Of a DNA stretch of 64,000 nucleotides, positions 16,313 to 24,722 are shown piece by piece; the first letter of the stretch is position 1, and every line of letters begins with the position of its first letter. The notes beneath the pieces were generated by a model. That model had not been told where the DNA came from and did no database searches. It was given only the letters and a program-made list of their open reading frames with translations. The DNA is from CAG-411 sp963643465 (GTDB lineage Bacteria > Bacillota > Clostridia > Lachnospirales > Lachnospiraceae): positions 176,590 to 240,589 of the forward strand of contig CAVIJT010000004.1 of the NCBI GenBank assembly GCA_963643465.1, read 5' to 3'. A program made the position numbers and the translations under genes.

Positions 16313-16562
16313 GTATAGGTAGTGAGGAAAGTCTAGTGTTTGCATGAAGCTTTGACAAACATCACGATAGTCTGAGAAACTCCTAAAGCGTGTTTCTTAT
16401 GGTATTAAAAAAGTATCTGTTTGGGGCAATGTGGTACATATTGTCGGTACTTACGCATGTATACTTATAGAAGCGTATATGCGTAAAGACCGCGTATCCT
16501 GATTAAGACAGTTGGGCTGTTTATAACAGATGCCTATAGACAGGTTTGGAAGGAGAGGTTAT

Positions 16563-17414
16563 ATGAAGCGATCGAAGTTAAATTACTGCTTATTTTTGGC
16601 ACCTTGTTTGATTTGTTTCTTAGGATTTGTAATTATTCCGACTATTATGGGATTCTTTTATTCTTTAACAGACTGGAATGGTATAAAATCTGATTTCAAT
16701 TTTGTAGGATTTGCCAATTATATTACTATATTTAAAGATAAACAGTTTTGGTATTCCTTTGGATATACTGCACTATTTACAGTATGTTCTGTATTTTTGA
16801 TTAATGGAATTGGTTTCCTTTTAGCATTATTAGTTACTAAGAAATTTAAGGGAGCTAATTTCATGCGTGGTGTATTTTTTATGCCAAACTTGGTAGGTGG
16901 TTTGTTACTTGGTTATATATGGAAATTGATTTTTACTAAGATTTTTCCGGCAACAGGTATTCCTATTTTGGGAGGTTGGTTGCAAAACAATACTACAGGT
17001 TTCCTTGGATTGCTGATTTTGATGATTTGGCAGATGAGTGGATATATGATGATTATTTATATTGCAGGTATTCAGAACATTCCGGATAGTGTGATGGAGG
17101 CTGCCTCTTTGGATGGAGCAAACGGAGTTCAGAGAATGTTTAAAATTACCATTCCGATGGTGGCGCAGTCATTTACGATTGGCTTGTTTTTAGTGTTATC
17201 TAACTCTTTCAAATTGTTCGATCAGAACTTGTCTTTGACAGGAGGTGGTCCAAACCATAAGAACGAAATGCTTGCATTGAATATTTACAATACCGCATAT
17301 CAGAGTGCTCAATTTGGACCGGCACAGGCAAAAGCGGTTGTATTCTTTATTTGTATTGCGATTATCAGTGTGATTCAGTTGACCGTTACAAAGAAAGCAG
17401 AAGTAGAGGCATAA
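16563..17414 (+). CDS. Sugar ABC transporter permease (MalF/LacF type)
   Basis: 283 residues with about six membrane helices. The EAA loop EAASLDGANGVQRMFKITIPM, which docks the ATPase, is present in the second half. It should form the heterodimeric channel with the next gene. An ATG at 16530 is possible, but the one at 16563 has GGAAGGAGAGG just upstream and begins MKRSKLNYCLFLAPC, a typical permease start. The 250 nt before it hold an attenuator and an untranslated stretch with no clear ORF. Substrate unknown, probably an oligosaccharide. Confidence 0.92.
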   Translation: MKRSKLNYCLFLAPCLICFLGFVIIPTIMGFFYSLTDWNGIKSDFNFVGFANYITIFKDKQFWYSFGYTALFTVCSVFLINGIGFLLALLVTKKFKGANFMRGVFFMPNLVGGLLLGYIWKLIFTKIFPATGIPILGGWLQNNTTGFLGLLILMIWQMSGYMMIIYIAGIQNIPDSVMEAASLDGANGVQRMFKITIPMVAQSFTIGLFLVLSNSFKLFDQNLSLTGGGPNHKNEMLALNIYNTAYQSAQFGPAQAKAVVFFICIAIISVIQLTVTKKAEVEA

Positions 17415-17429
17415 GGAGGGGAAAGCAAT

Positions 17430-18299
17430 ATGATAAAAAAGAAAAATGCACCCAAGACCGCATTACAGATAATTGGACGTATCTTTTTAGTGTTACTGTT
17501 CCTATTTCCGATTGCCGTTTTGATTTGGGTTTCATTTAAAACAGCAGCAGACATTGCTACAAATATTTTAGGGTTGCCAAATGAGTGGATAGGATTTTCT
17601 AATTATGAAACTGCCGTAGATAAAATGGAGTTCTTTGTGGGAATTCGGAATTCTCTTATTGTTACCATTGTATCTACTGTATGTTTATGTATATTCCCTG
17701 CTATGGCAGCATGGGTATTAGTGAGAAACAAAGGAAAAATATCAAACTTTATCTTTATGCTATTTTCCATATCTATGTTAATTCCATTCCAGTGTGTTAT
17801 GATTCCTTTGTTACAGCTTTGGGGTAAAAAGGGAGCCAGTGGAATTGAGATTTTTGGTTTTTCACTTGATTTTCTTAGTCATCCGGGATTGATTTTGGCA
17901 TATATTGGATTTGGATCTGCTATGTCTATTATGTTATATCACGGATTTATCAAGGGAATTCCGGTGGAACTAGAGGAGGCAGCAGCTATTGATGGTTGTA
18001 GTACAACAGGAATCTTTTTCCGTATTGTACTTCCGCTTTTGGGACCAATTGTAACAACAGTAGCAATTGTAAATATTATGTGGATTTGGAACGATTATTT
18101 GCTTCCAAAACAAATGTTAGGAAGTAGCAGAGAACTTTGGACATTGCCACTTCAGACGTATAAGTTCTTTAGTTCCTTTACTGTGGACTGGGGAGTTGCA
18201 TCTGCAGCATTGATGTTGATTATGTTACCTGTTATTATTTTCTATCTGTTAGCACAGAAGAAGATTATCAAGGGTGTAGTAGATGGAGCTGTAAAATAG
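17430..18299 (+). CDS. Sugar ABC transporter permease (MalG/LacG type)
   Basis: 289 residues with six predicted membrane helices and the EAA loop ELEEAAAIDGCSTTGIFFRIVLP. It begins 15 nt after the first permease with GGAGGGG as ribosome binding site, and a terminator follows. The operon ends here with no ATP-binding subunit, no glycoside hydrolase and no local regulator. An MsmK-like ATPase shared between importers elsewhere in the genome is the usual solution in Firmicutes. Confidence 0.92.
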   Translation: MIKKKNAPKTALQIIGRIFLVLLFLFPIAVLIWVSFKTAADIATNILGLPNEWIGFSNYETAVDKMEFFVGIRNSLIVTIVSTVCLCIFPAMAAWVLVRNKGKISNFIFMLFSISMLIPFQCVMIPLLQLWGKKGASGIEIFGFSLDFLSHPGLILAYIGFGSAMSIMLYHGFIKGIPVELEEAAAIDGCSTTGIFFRIVLPLLGPIVTTVAIVNIMWIWNDYLLPKQMLGSSRELWTLPLQTYKFFSSFTVDWGVASAALMLIMLPVIIFYLLAQKKIIKGVVDGAVK

Positions 18300-18310
18300 A
18301 AAGAAATATA

Positions 18311-18341
18311 GATGCTGTTGCTGATTGCAACAGCATCTTTT
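18311..18341 (+). terminator. Terminator of the sugar ABC operon
   Basis: GATGCTGTTGC and GCAACAGCATC form a perfect 11-bp stem around a 5-nt loop, followed by TTTTAT. Confidence 0.9.
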
Positions 18342-18379
18342 ATGTTGTAGTTTTATCACTCGAAAATTCGCAACTTTTG

Positions 18380-18408
18380 TTGAAAACAAAAATGTTTTTC
18401 GTTATACT
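18380..18408 (+). promoter_or_regulatory. Sigma-A-like promoter before the SigK-like gene
   Basis: TTGAAA and TATACT are separated by 17 bp, about 70 nt before the GTG start. This is close to the housekeeping consensus. Confidence 0.6.
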
Positions 18409-18477
18409 TAATGAACAGGCACAAATTTTTTAAAAACGCATAAGGTAAAATAAAGTAGTTGTGTGAGGTGCTTATAA

Positions 18478-19179
18478 GTGAAGTCCTTTCTGAAACCATT
18501 AAGCACCAAGGAGGAGCAACAGTATTTATTAGCGTATAAGCAGGGGGATTTGCAGGCAAGAGACATTTTGATTGAGCGCAATATGCGTCTGGTAGCACAT
18601 ATCGTGAAAAAATACAATAATGCAGAACGAGATAGTGAAGACTTGATTTCTATTGGCACCATTGGTTTAATCAAGGCAATTGACACTTTTCAGATAGAGA
18701 AAGGAATACGTCTGGCAACTTACGCATCTTGCTGCATTGAAAATGAATTACTGATGTTGTTTCGAAGTGAAAAGAAGATGGGGAAGGATGTATATTTATC
18801 TGAGCCAATTGGTTCTGATAAGGAGGGAAATGAAATCTGTCTGCTTGACATTATAGAAAGTGAACCGGTAGATGTGGCGGAACAGATGGATATGCAGGAA
18901 AATATTCGCAAACTTTGGATTTTCATGAAAGAGGTATTATCCGAACGAGAACAGGAAATACTGATTTTACGATACGGTTTGTTTGGGCATAAAGAAATGA
19001 CCCAGAGAGAGATTGCAGAAAAAATGAACATTTCCAGAAGTTATGTCTCAAGAATAGAGAAAAAACTGCTTAAGAAATTAAGAGATTGCTATGAAGCAGA
19101 AGGTGGTAATAGAAATGGGTACACAGTTACAGATAAAAAGCATAACTCGATCAAAGTTAAAGGAACCGGGAAAATATAA
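18478..19179 (+). CDS. sigK: RNA polymerase sigma factor, SigK-like sporulation type
   Basis: 233 residues. Region 2 is clear (ERNMRLVAHIVKKYNNAERDSEDLISIGTIGLIKAIDTF), followed by DKEGNEICLLDIIE and a region 4 helix-turn-helix (LSEREQEILILRYGL, then MTQREIAEKMNISRSYVSRIEKKLLKKLR). The PIGSDKEGNEI segment and the MKSFLKPLSTKEEQQYLLAY start point to SigK, the late mother-cell factor, over SigE or SigG, but that is an inference. The gene is uninterrupted, with no skin-like element. No long pro-sequence is visible. The C-terminal 20 or so residues are extra-polar and run into clpS, overlapping it by 65 nt. A housekeeping-type promoter upstream is unexpected for SigK. Confidence 0.8.
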   Translation: MKSFLKPLSTKEEQQYLLAYKQGDLQARDILIERNMRLVAHIVKKYNNAERDSEDLISIGTIGLIKAIDTFQIEKGIRLATYASCCIENELLMLFRSEKKMGKDVYLSEPIGSDKEGNEICLLDIIESEPVDVAEQMDMQENIRKLWIFMKEVLSEREQEILILRYGLFGHKEMTQREIAEKMNISRSYVSRIEKKLLKKLRDCYEAEGGNRNGYTVTDKKHNSIKVKGTGKI

Positions 19180-19411
19180 AGTTGTTATGTATAACGACGA
19201 TTTTACTCCCATGGATTTTGTAGTAAATATACTAATAGAGGTATTTCGCAAAACAGAGCAGGAGGCAACAGCTATTATGCTTGCGATACATAAAGGTACA
19301 AAAGAAATTGTAGGAGAATATGTGTATGACATTGCAAAAACAAAAGCAGATATATGTATTAGAAGAGCAAGACAAGAAGGATATCCTTTTTTAGTGAAAG
19401 TAGAGTCCTAA
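19115..19411 (+). CDS. clpS: ATP-dependent Clp protease adaptor ClpS
   Basis: 98 residues. ClpS delivers N-degron substrates to ClpAP. The ClpS core is evident: KYKVVMYNDDFTPMDFVVNIL, where the Asn-Asp pair and the hydrophobic pocket bind N-terminal residues, then EQEATAIMLAIHKGTKEIVGEY and DICIRRARQEGYPF. I chose the ATG at 19115 because GAAGGTGG lies upstream and the earlier ATG at 19091 would extend the tail inside the sigma gene. It is directly followed by clpA, its known partner. It overlaps the 3' end of the sigma gene in another frame. Confidence 0.92.
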   Translation: MGTQLQIKSITRSKLKEPGKYKVVMYNDDFTPMDFVVNILIEVFRKTEQEATAIMLAIHKGTKEIVGEYVYDIAKTKADICIRRARQEGYPFLVKVES

Positions 19412-19489
19412 TATAGTGTACAATAGGAATGGTAGATTTTCAGAAGAAAAGATAGGATTTTTTGTAATTATGAGAAAGGAGGTTTTGGA

Positions 19490-21709
19490 ATGAGGATTTC
19501 AAAAGAAGTTGAGGAAACATTAACAGATATGGCAATGTTGGCAGAAAAGCTCCATCATGAATATGTGACACCGGAACATTTACTATTTGTGTTGACGTAC
19601 AACAATGGATTTGTATCCAGTTTTGTAGAATGCGGTGGTGATGTGGCAAAGTTGAGAGCTAATTTGGAAGGATACATGAGAGAAAATGTAGATACTATTA
19701 CAGAGGGCAAGGCAGAATTGAGTTCAGGACTTAATGAGGTATTAATTGATGCGGAGAGTCAGGCGGAAGCTAGTGAGCGATTGGTGGTAGAACTTACCCA
19801 TTTGTTGTATGGACTGATTCATCAGGATAATAGTTATGCAGCATTTTATCTATTGTCTCAGAAAGTAGATCCATCGGAATTACTTATGCTTATGAATGAA
19901 TATAAGCTGATGGAAGAGGAAGAGATAGAACAGAGCCGAAAAATGAGTGGAAAAGGAAAACGGGAGCAGGAGGCACAGAGTGAACAATGGAGTGATTTTG
20001 TTACTTGCATGAATGATATTGCCAAAGAGCAGATGCCTCTGATTGGAAGAGAGAAAGAGTTAGAAAGAACCTTGCAAGTATTATGCCGCAAGTATAAAAA
20101 TAATCCACTTCATATTGGAGAACCGGGGGTTGGAAAGACAGCCTTAGCATACGGTGTAGCCAGAAGAATCAATGAGGGAAATGTACCAGATAGATTAAAA
20201 GATGTAAAAATTTATTCTTTGGATTTAGGTAATATTATTGCTGGAACACAGTTCCGGGGAGATTTTGAAAAGCGTTTGAAAATGATCATGGATGGAATTC
20301 AGAAAGAGAAGAACATCATTGTATATATAGATGAGATTCACAATATTGTAGGTGCAGGTGCCACTAATGGGGGGACTATGGATGCCGCCAATTTGCTCAA
20401 ACCATATTTGGCGATGGGGGATATTCGGTTTATTGGATCAACCACATATGAAGAGTATAAAAAGAGCTTTTCTAAGAATAAGAGTTTAGTAAGAAGATTC
20501 CAAAATATTGATATTGAAGAGCCATCCAAGGAAGAGGCAGTGCAGATTTTAGAAGGTATTCGCAAACATTATGAGAAATTCCATGGAGTGCGCTATTCCA
20601 GAGGAACTATGGAATATGCGGTGGAATTAAGCAGTAAATATATCAATGAGAAATTTTTGCCAGATAAAGCCATTGACTTGATTGATGAAGCGGGGGCATA
20701 TCGCCAGATGCACCCTACTGAGAAAAAGACACAGACAGTGGATAAAAAATTGTTAGAAGATGTCATTGCAAAGATTGGAAATGTACCATCTAAAAATGTA
20801 GAAGTAAACGAAAGCAAAATGTTAAAAGAATTGGAGGCTTCTATTGGAAAGAAAGTGTTTGGTCAGGATGAGGCTGTAAAAGAACTTGCCAATGCAGTGA
20901 AATTTGCAAGAGCAGGATTGAATGAAGAGGACAAGCCTCTTGCAAATCTTTTATTTGTAGGACCTACTGGTGTTGGAAAGACAGAGGCAGCAAAGACTTT
21001 GGCAGAAGTGCTTGGAGTTTCCTTGATACGTTTTGACATGAGTGAATATGCAGAAAAGCATACAGTAGCAAAAATGATTGGTTCGCCAGCTGGTTATGTG
21101 GGATATGAGGAAGGTGGTTTGCTTACAGAAACCATTCGTAAACATCCTCACTGTGTGCTTTTATTAGATGAAATCGAGAAAGCACATCCTGATATTTTCA
21201 ATGTGTTATTGCAAGTTATGGATTATGCCACATTGACAGATAATCAGGGACGAAAGGCAGATTTTAGAAATGTAATATTGATTATGACTTCTAATGCAGG
21301 TGCAAGTCGTGTTGGTAAGACTTTGATGGGATTTGGAAATCGAACGGTGGATAAAGATGCTATTATGGATGAAGTAAAGAGAGTGTTCCAACCAGAATTT
21401 CGCAACCGCTTAAATCGTATCATTACATTTAATTATGTGGATGATGCTATGGCAGAGAAGATTGTGGAAAAGCAAATAGCCCAGCTTGCACAGAAATTGG
21501 AAAAGAAAAAGATTTCTCTGGAGATTACATCTTCCTGTGCAGAATATTTGAAACAAAAAGGAGTCAGTCAAGAATATGGTGCAAGAGAAATCAGTCGAAT
21601 TATCAATACAGAGATAAAACCATTGTTGGTAGATAAAATTTTGTTTGGAAAATTGAAAAAGGGCGGTAGTTGTGTCATAGATTATGTAGATGATCAATTG
21701 ACCTGCTGA
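19490..21709 (+). CDS. clpA: ATP-dependent Clp protease ATP-binding subunit ClpA
   Basis: 739 residues. It is the AAA+ unfoldase that feeds ClpP. The N-domain (about 1-150) is the ClpS-binding Clp_N repeat. The first AAA domain has Walker A GEPGVGKT at 210 and DEIHNIVGAG. The second has Walker A GPTGVGKT at 491, DEIEKAH, and the ClpP-contact tripeptide probably within LMGFG. There is no ClpB/ClpC-type middle coiled coil, which with the adjacent clpS supports ClpA. ClpA is less common than ClpC in Firmicutes. No clpP is nearby. AAAGGAGG precedes the ATG. Confidence 0.94.
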   Translation: MRISKEVEETLTDMAMLAEKLHHEYVTPEHLLFVLTYNNGFVSSFVECGGDVAKLRANLEGYMRENVDTITEGKAELSSGLNEVLIDAESQAEASERLVVELTHLLYGLIHQDNSYAAFYLLSQKVDPSELLMLMNEYKLMEEEEIEQSRKMSGKGKREQEAQSEQWSDFVTCMNDIAKEQMPLIGREKELERTLQVLCRKYKNNPLHIGEPGVGKTALAYGVARRINEGNVPDRLKDVKIYSLDLGNIIAGTQFRGDFEKRLKMIMDGIQKEKNIIVYIDEIHNIVGAGATNGGTMDAANLLKPYLAMGDIRFIGSTTYEEYKKSFSKNKSLVRRFQNIDIEEPSKEEAVQILEGIRKHYEKFHGVRYSRGTMEYAVELSSKYINEKFLPDKAIDLIDEAGAYRQMHPTEKKTQTVDKKLLEDVIAKIGNVPSKNVEVNESKMLKELEASIGKKVFGQDEAVKELANAVKFARAGLNEEDKPLANLLFVGPTGVGKTEAAKTLAEVLGVSLIRFDMSEYAEKHTVAKMIGSPAGYVGYEEGGLLTETIRKHPHCVLLLDEIEKAHPDIFNVLLQVMDYATLTDNQGRKADFRNVILIMTSNAGASRVGKTLMGFGNRTVDKDAIMDEVKRVFQPEFRNRLNRIITFNYVDDAMAEKIVEKQIAQLAQKLEKKKISLEITSSCAEYLKQKGVSQEYGAREISRIINTEIKPLLVDKILFGKLKKGGSCVIDYVDDQLTC

Positions 21710-21727
21710 TATGGTGGAATTAAAAAT

Positions 21728-21770
21728 AATCCTCAGTTTGTGCAGTAATGTGCAGACTGGGGATTTTTTA
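21728..21770 (+). terminator. Terminator after clpA
   Basis: An imperfect stem, AATCC-CAGT-TGCA pairing with TGCA-ACTG-GGATT, is followed by a T-run at 21764-21769. Confidence 0.85.
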
Positions 21771-22282
21771 GTGAGATTATTGCAAAAGGTAAGTGCTAAG
21801 TTGGAATAGAAATCAGTCAAATAAGTGAAAAATAGTAAAAATAAGTGAAACAGTAGTTGAAAAAATGAAAGAAATGCTGTGAAAATTTACCAAAGGGTTT
21901 TGGTGATGTTTGCAAAAATAATAAAAATCAAGAGAAGTATTTTGAAAAAGTGAAGAAAATACAAGAAAAGCAAAACGAAAAATGAAAAAACAGAAATAAT
22001 CACAAAATGTAGTGAGAGAAAATTTGAGAAATATAGTAAAATATAACAAAAAGTATTGAAATAAATAACAGAATGTGATATTTTATAATTGGAAGGTAAA
22101 TATACACAAAAAGTGAGTGGTATAAAGTGGATTTTTATTACATATTTAACAATTGTGTGATAAAAATTTGCATTGTAGTAATATATATCACAAATATGTA
22201 ACATTTGGAAATGCAAAATGTTGCAGTTAGTCTTTGCTACAAGTAAAGTGGCAGCGAAAGATTAAAAAATAGGGGGGATTAC
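21771..22282 (+). other. 512-bp AT-rich leader before the SipW/sortase locus
   Basis: No credible gene is seen in either strand; reading frames here are low-complexity and lack ribosome binding sites. The plus strand is strongly A-rich and G-containing with few C. An imperfect dyad (TTGTGTGATA near 22153 and TATATCACAAA near 22184) sits 95-130 nt before the signal peptidase start. A possible hairpin follows from about 22232 to 22262 (CTTTGCT with AGCGAAAG). This region probably carries the promoter and regulatory sites of the surface-protein operon. Confidence 0.4.
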
Positions 22283-22792
22283 ATGAAAGTAATAAAAGTA
22301 ATACAAAATTGTATTACCGGAATATTGATTATGATTATTGTGTTATTGTTGGTGATTTTTTTTATACCCCAGTGTTTAGGGTATCAACCTTATAACATAC
22401 AGACGGGAAGTATGACACCAAATTATCCGGTGGGAAGTATGATTTATGTAAAATCAGTACCATTTGAAGAAATTGCAGTGGGGGATGTGATTACTTATCG
22501 CACAGCAGTGGATAGTGGATGGGTGGTAACGCACCGAGTTACACAGATTGATAAAGAGACACAGACTATTGTTACGCAGGGAGATGCCAATAATACAGAA
22601 GATGGTACAGTGAATTATTCTACTGTTATTGGAAAATCTACGGATTTTTGCATTCCGTTTTTGGGACGCATTGTAACAGAATATCAAAATGGAAATGGAA
22701 AGATCATAACAATTGCATGTATCATATTTTTGATGGGAGTTTCATTTTTGTTGGATTTAGTTATAAAACAGGATGAACCAGAAGAGGAATAA
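22283..22792 (+). CDS. sipW: SipW-type (ER-type) signal peptidase I
   Basis: 169 residues. N-terminal membrane helix about 11-30, C-terminal helix about 140-160. The catalytic Ser43 lies in QTGSMTPNYPVGS. The general base is His84 in VVTHRV, not Lys, which marks the archaeal/ER/SipW branch. GDANNTED at 100-107 is the third conserved box. In Bacillus, SipW processes TasA and TapA, whose leaders look like those of the genes that follow. GGGGGG precedes the ATG. It heads a run of seven co-directional genes ending with a sortase, and dedicated processing of their products is the obvious role. Confidence 0.92.
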   Translation: MKVIKVIQNCITGILIMIIVLLLVIFFIPQCLGYQPYNIQTGSMTPNYPVGSMIYVKSVPFEEIAVGDVITYRTAVDSGWVVTHRVTQIDKETQTIVTQGDANNTEDGTVNYSTVIGKSTDFCIPFLGRIVTEYQNGNGKIITIACIIFLMGVSFLLDLVIKQDEPEEE

Positions 22793-22870
22793 AGGAAATT
22801 AGTTTGAGTTTCATTGTTCATAATAAAGAAGCATCAAAAGCAGACTTACAAGGGGAAGGAGGCGGACGAT

Positions 22871-23536
22871 ATGAGAAAAACGAAAGCGAAGAAAATTGAA
22901 AAGAAATTATCTGTCGTGCGCCGCGTAAGTTATACGTTTTTTGCATTTACTATCTTTGAATTAAGTGGTGTATTTGCATTAGCTGGTTTAAAGGGGTTAT
23001 ATGTGATAACAGAGACAAAGTCTAACGCATTTTATCCAAAGAGCTATGTAGATGTGGGAATTAAGGAGCCTAATGGACAAGAATATGGAATAGTAGACGA
23101 TGTGGTTGTGAATGCAGATGGTGATGGAAAGCAGGTATATATAGAAAATGCAGGAAGTAGTAAACGTTCGGTTATTCTTCGTGCAAAGATCGTAGCAGAA
23201 ATATATGATGAAGTCCAAGATATCTATTACGGAAGTCTAAGTTTCTCGGATGATTATGCCATAAGTGTAAATGGAGATAGTACATACAATGATAAAAGTA
23301 GCAATCTTTGGTATTACAGTGATGGGTATTATTACTATACAAGTATTTTAGATATTAATGCCAATACAACGGACTTGTTTGATAAAGTGGAGTTTGAGGA
23401 TACCGGACTTGCAAAGATTCCAGATGGGTATTATGTGAAATTTCATGTAGTTGTGGATTGTCTGGATGCTTCAGTAGCAGAAAAAGTAGACGATTACTGG
23501 GGAAGTGATGTACCACAAGATTTAGAATGGCGGTAA
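22871..23536 (+). CDS. Secreted/membrane-anchored protein of the SipW locus, no family assigned
   Basis: 221 residues from the chosen start. After a basic stretch (RKTKAKKIEKKLSVVRR) comes one hydrophobic segment (about 20-42). The mature part is acidic, Tyr-rich and probably all-beta, with PKSYVDVGIKEPNGQEYGIVDDVVVNAD resembling the SipW-substrate pattern of a Gly-Val strand after the leader. ATG 22871 has AAGGAGG upstream at good spacing; the longer frame from 22814 lacks one. I do not recognise the family. Position and leader suggest a minor fibre component or tip/base protein. Confidence 0.7.
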   Translation: MRKTKAKKIEKKLSVVRRVSYTFFAFTIFELSGVFALAGLKGLYVITETKSNAFYPKSYVDVGIKEPNGQEYGIVDDVVVNADGDGKQVYIENAGSSKRSVILRAKIVAEIYDEVQDIYYGSLSFSDDYAISVNGDSTYNDKSSNLWYYSDGYYYYTSILDINANTTDLFDKVEFEDTGLAKIPDGYYVKFHVVVDCLDASVAEKVDDYWGSDVPQDLEWR

Positions 23537-23717
23537 CAGGGTAATCGGTTTGTAAAATAGAGGGAGCAGAGAATAGAACACTGTTGAGGGCTAACCTTGT
23601 AAACTGATTTGAAAAAATCAATTTATTATAGAGAACATGGGGAACAGCAAATATGTGGATAAAGTTGCCGAAAAGTTTTGGTGGCTACCACAATATTTTT
23701 ATGAGGAGGCGAGGGCA

Positions 23718-24695
23718 ATGGAAAATCGAAAAAGAAATAATCGAAGGAGAAGACGATTAAAAACAAAATTGGCAACCATGACAGCAATGGTGTTGGTGTT
23801 GATGCTTGGAATTATGGGAACTATGGCATATTTGAGTACCGTTTCTGACCCAAAGAAAAACACTTTTACTGGTAGTGAAGGAATTTCATTAGACTTAACA
23901 GAGCCTGGTTGGGATGCGGATGATGATGGTGTGGCAGATGATGGAGACGGAATGAAAGATGCGCAAAGTTATACTCCGGGAAGAGTAATTGCCAAGGACC
24001 CTATATTAGAAAATACAAGTAGTGGTACGGAAGATGCACCTGAATGGGTAGCAATTGCAGTTTCTTATACAGTAGGAAACGATGCGGCAACAACTGCATA
24101 TATGCCTGTATCATATGAGGCAATGAAATATTTAATTAAGGATATAGCATTTTATGATTCAGCAGCAGCAACAACAGCTAATAGTGCGGATAATACTATC
24201 GCTGTTGATGAGTATTGGATACCTATTTATGTGACAACAGCTGCTGCGGATGGTGCCATTGATGATACTAGTATAACTTTAACGGATAATAGCATGTCTG
24301 ATACTCAGGCGTTTGCAATTTATTTGTATAGTAAAACATTAGCAAAAAATAGTAGTACACCGGCTCTATTTAAGCAAATTGAGATAAGAGACACAACAAC
24401 TTTAGAGGGGACGACAGGGTTATCCGCTTTGACAACTTATGTGAAAACTAATGATAGCACCTTTTTAACAACAGATTATTCTGTAAATGGCAATTTACCA
24501 AGTTTTGAAATTGATGTAATTGGTGCTGCGGTGAAAAATGAATATGATAAGGATGGTGCATCAGGAACACTAGCAACAAGTATATCAGAATTAAGTGCTA
24601 CTGATAAAAACCAGTTAATAAAAGATTTGGTGGAGGTATTAGAACCAAAGATCGCTGAAAATGTACGAAAAGTTGGAGGTACAACAACACCTTAA
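23718..24695 (+). CDS. SipW-dependent TasA/BsaA-like secreted protein 1
   Basis: 325 residues. The basic start (RKRNNRRRRRLKTK) and hydrophobic core (about 20-38) end in GTMAYLSTVSDPKKNTFTGSEG, the consensus seen after SipW-type leaders (x-AYL-S/T ... NTFT-x-G). An acidic loop, DADDDGVADDGD at 66-77, fits the spacing of an EF-hand calcium loop (D1, D3, D5, G6, D9, D12). The remainder is Thr/Ala/Ser-rich and probably beta, with no Cys. Its next neighbour is a paralogue. I infer a structural subunit of a surface fibre. AGGAGG lies 8 nt before the ATG; the longer frame from 23637 is unlikely. Confidence 0.78.
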   Translation: MENRKRNNRRRRRLKTKLATMTAMVLVLMLGIMGTMAYLSTVSDPKKNTFTGSEGISLDLTEPGWDADDDGVADDGDGMKDAQSYTPGRVIAKDPILENTSSGTEDAPEWVAIAVSYTVGNDAATTAYMPVSYEAMKYLIKDIAFYDSAAATTANSADNTIAVDEYWIPIYVTTAAADGAIDDTSITLTDNSMSDTQAFAIYLYSKTLAKNSSTPALFKQIEIRDTTTLEGTTGLSALTTYVKTNDSTFLTTDYSVNGNLPSFEIDVIGAAVKNEYDKDGASGTLATSISELSATDKNQLIKDLVEVLEPKIAENVRKVGGTTTP

Positions 24696-24722
24696 GTGAT
24701 GTAATAAAAGGGGGAAATGCTT

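Noticed and set aside
21813..22216. Minus-strand Phe/Tyr-rich frames in the leader of the fibre operon
   Set aside because: A consequence of poly-A bias on the plus strand; the products are near-homopolymeric in Phe, Ile and Leu.
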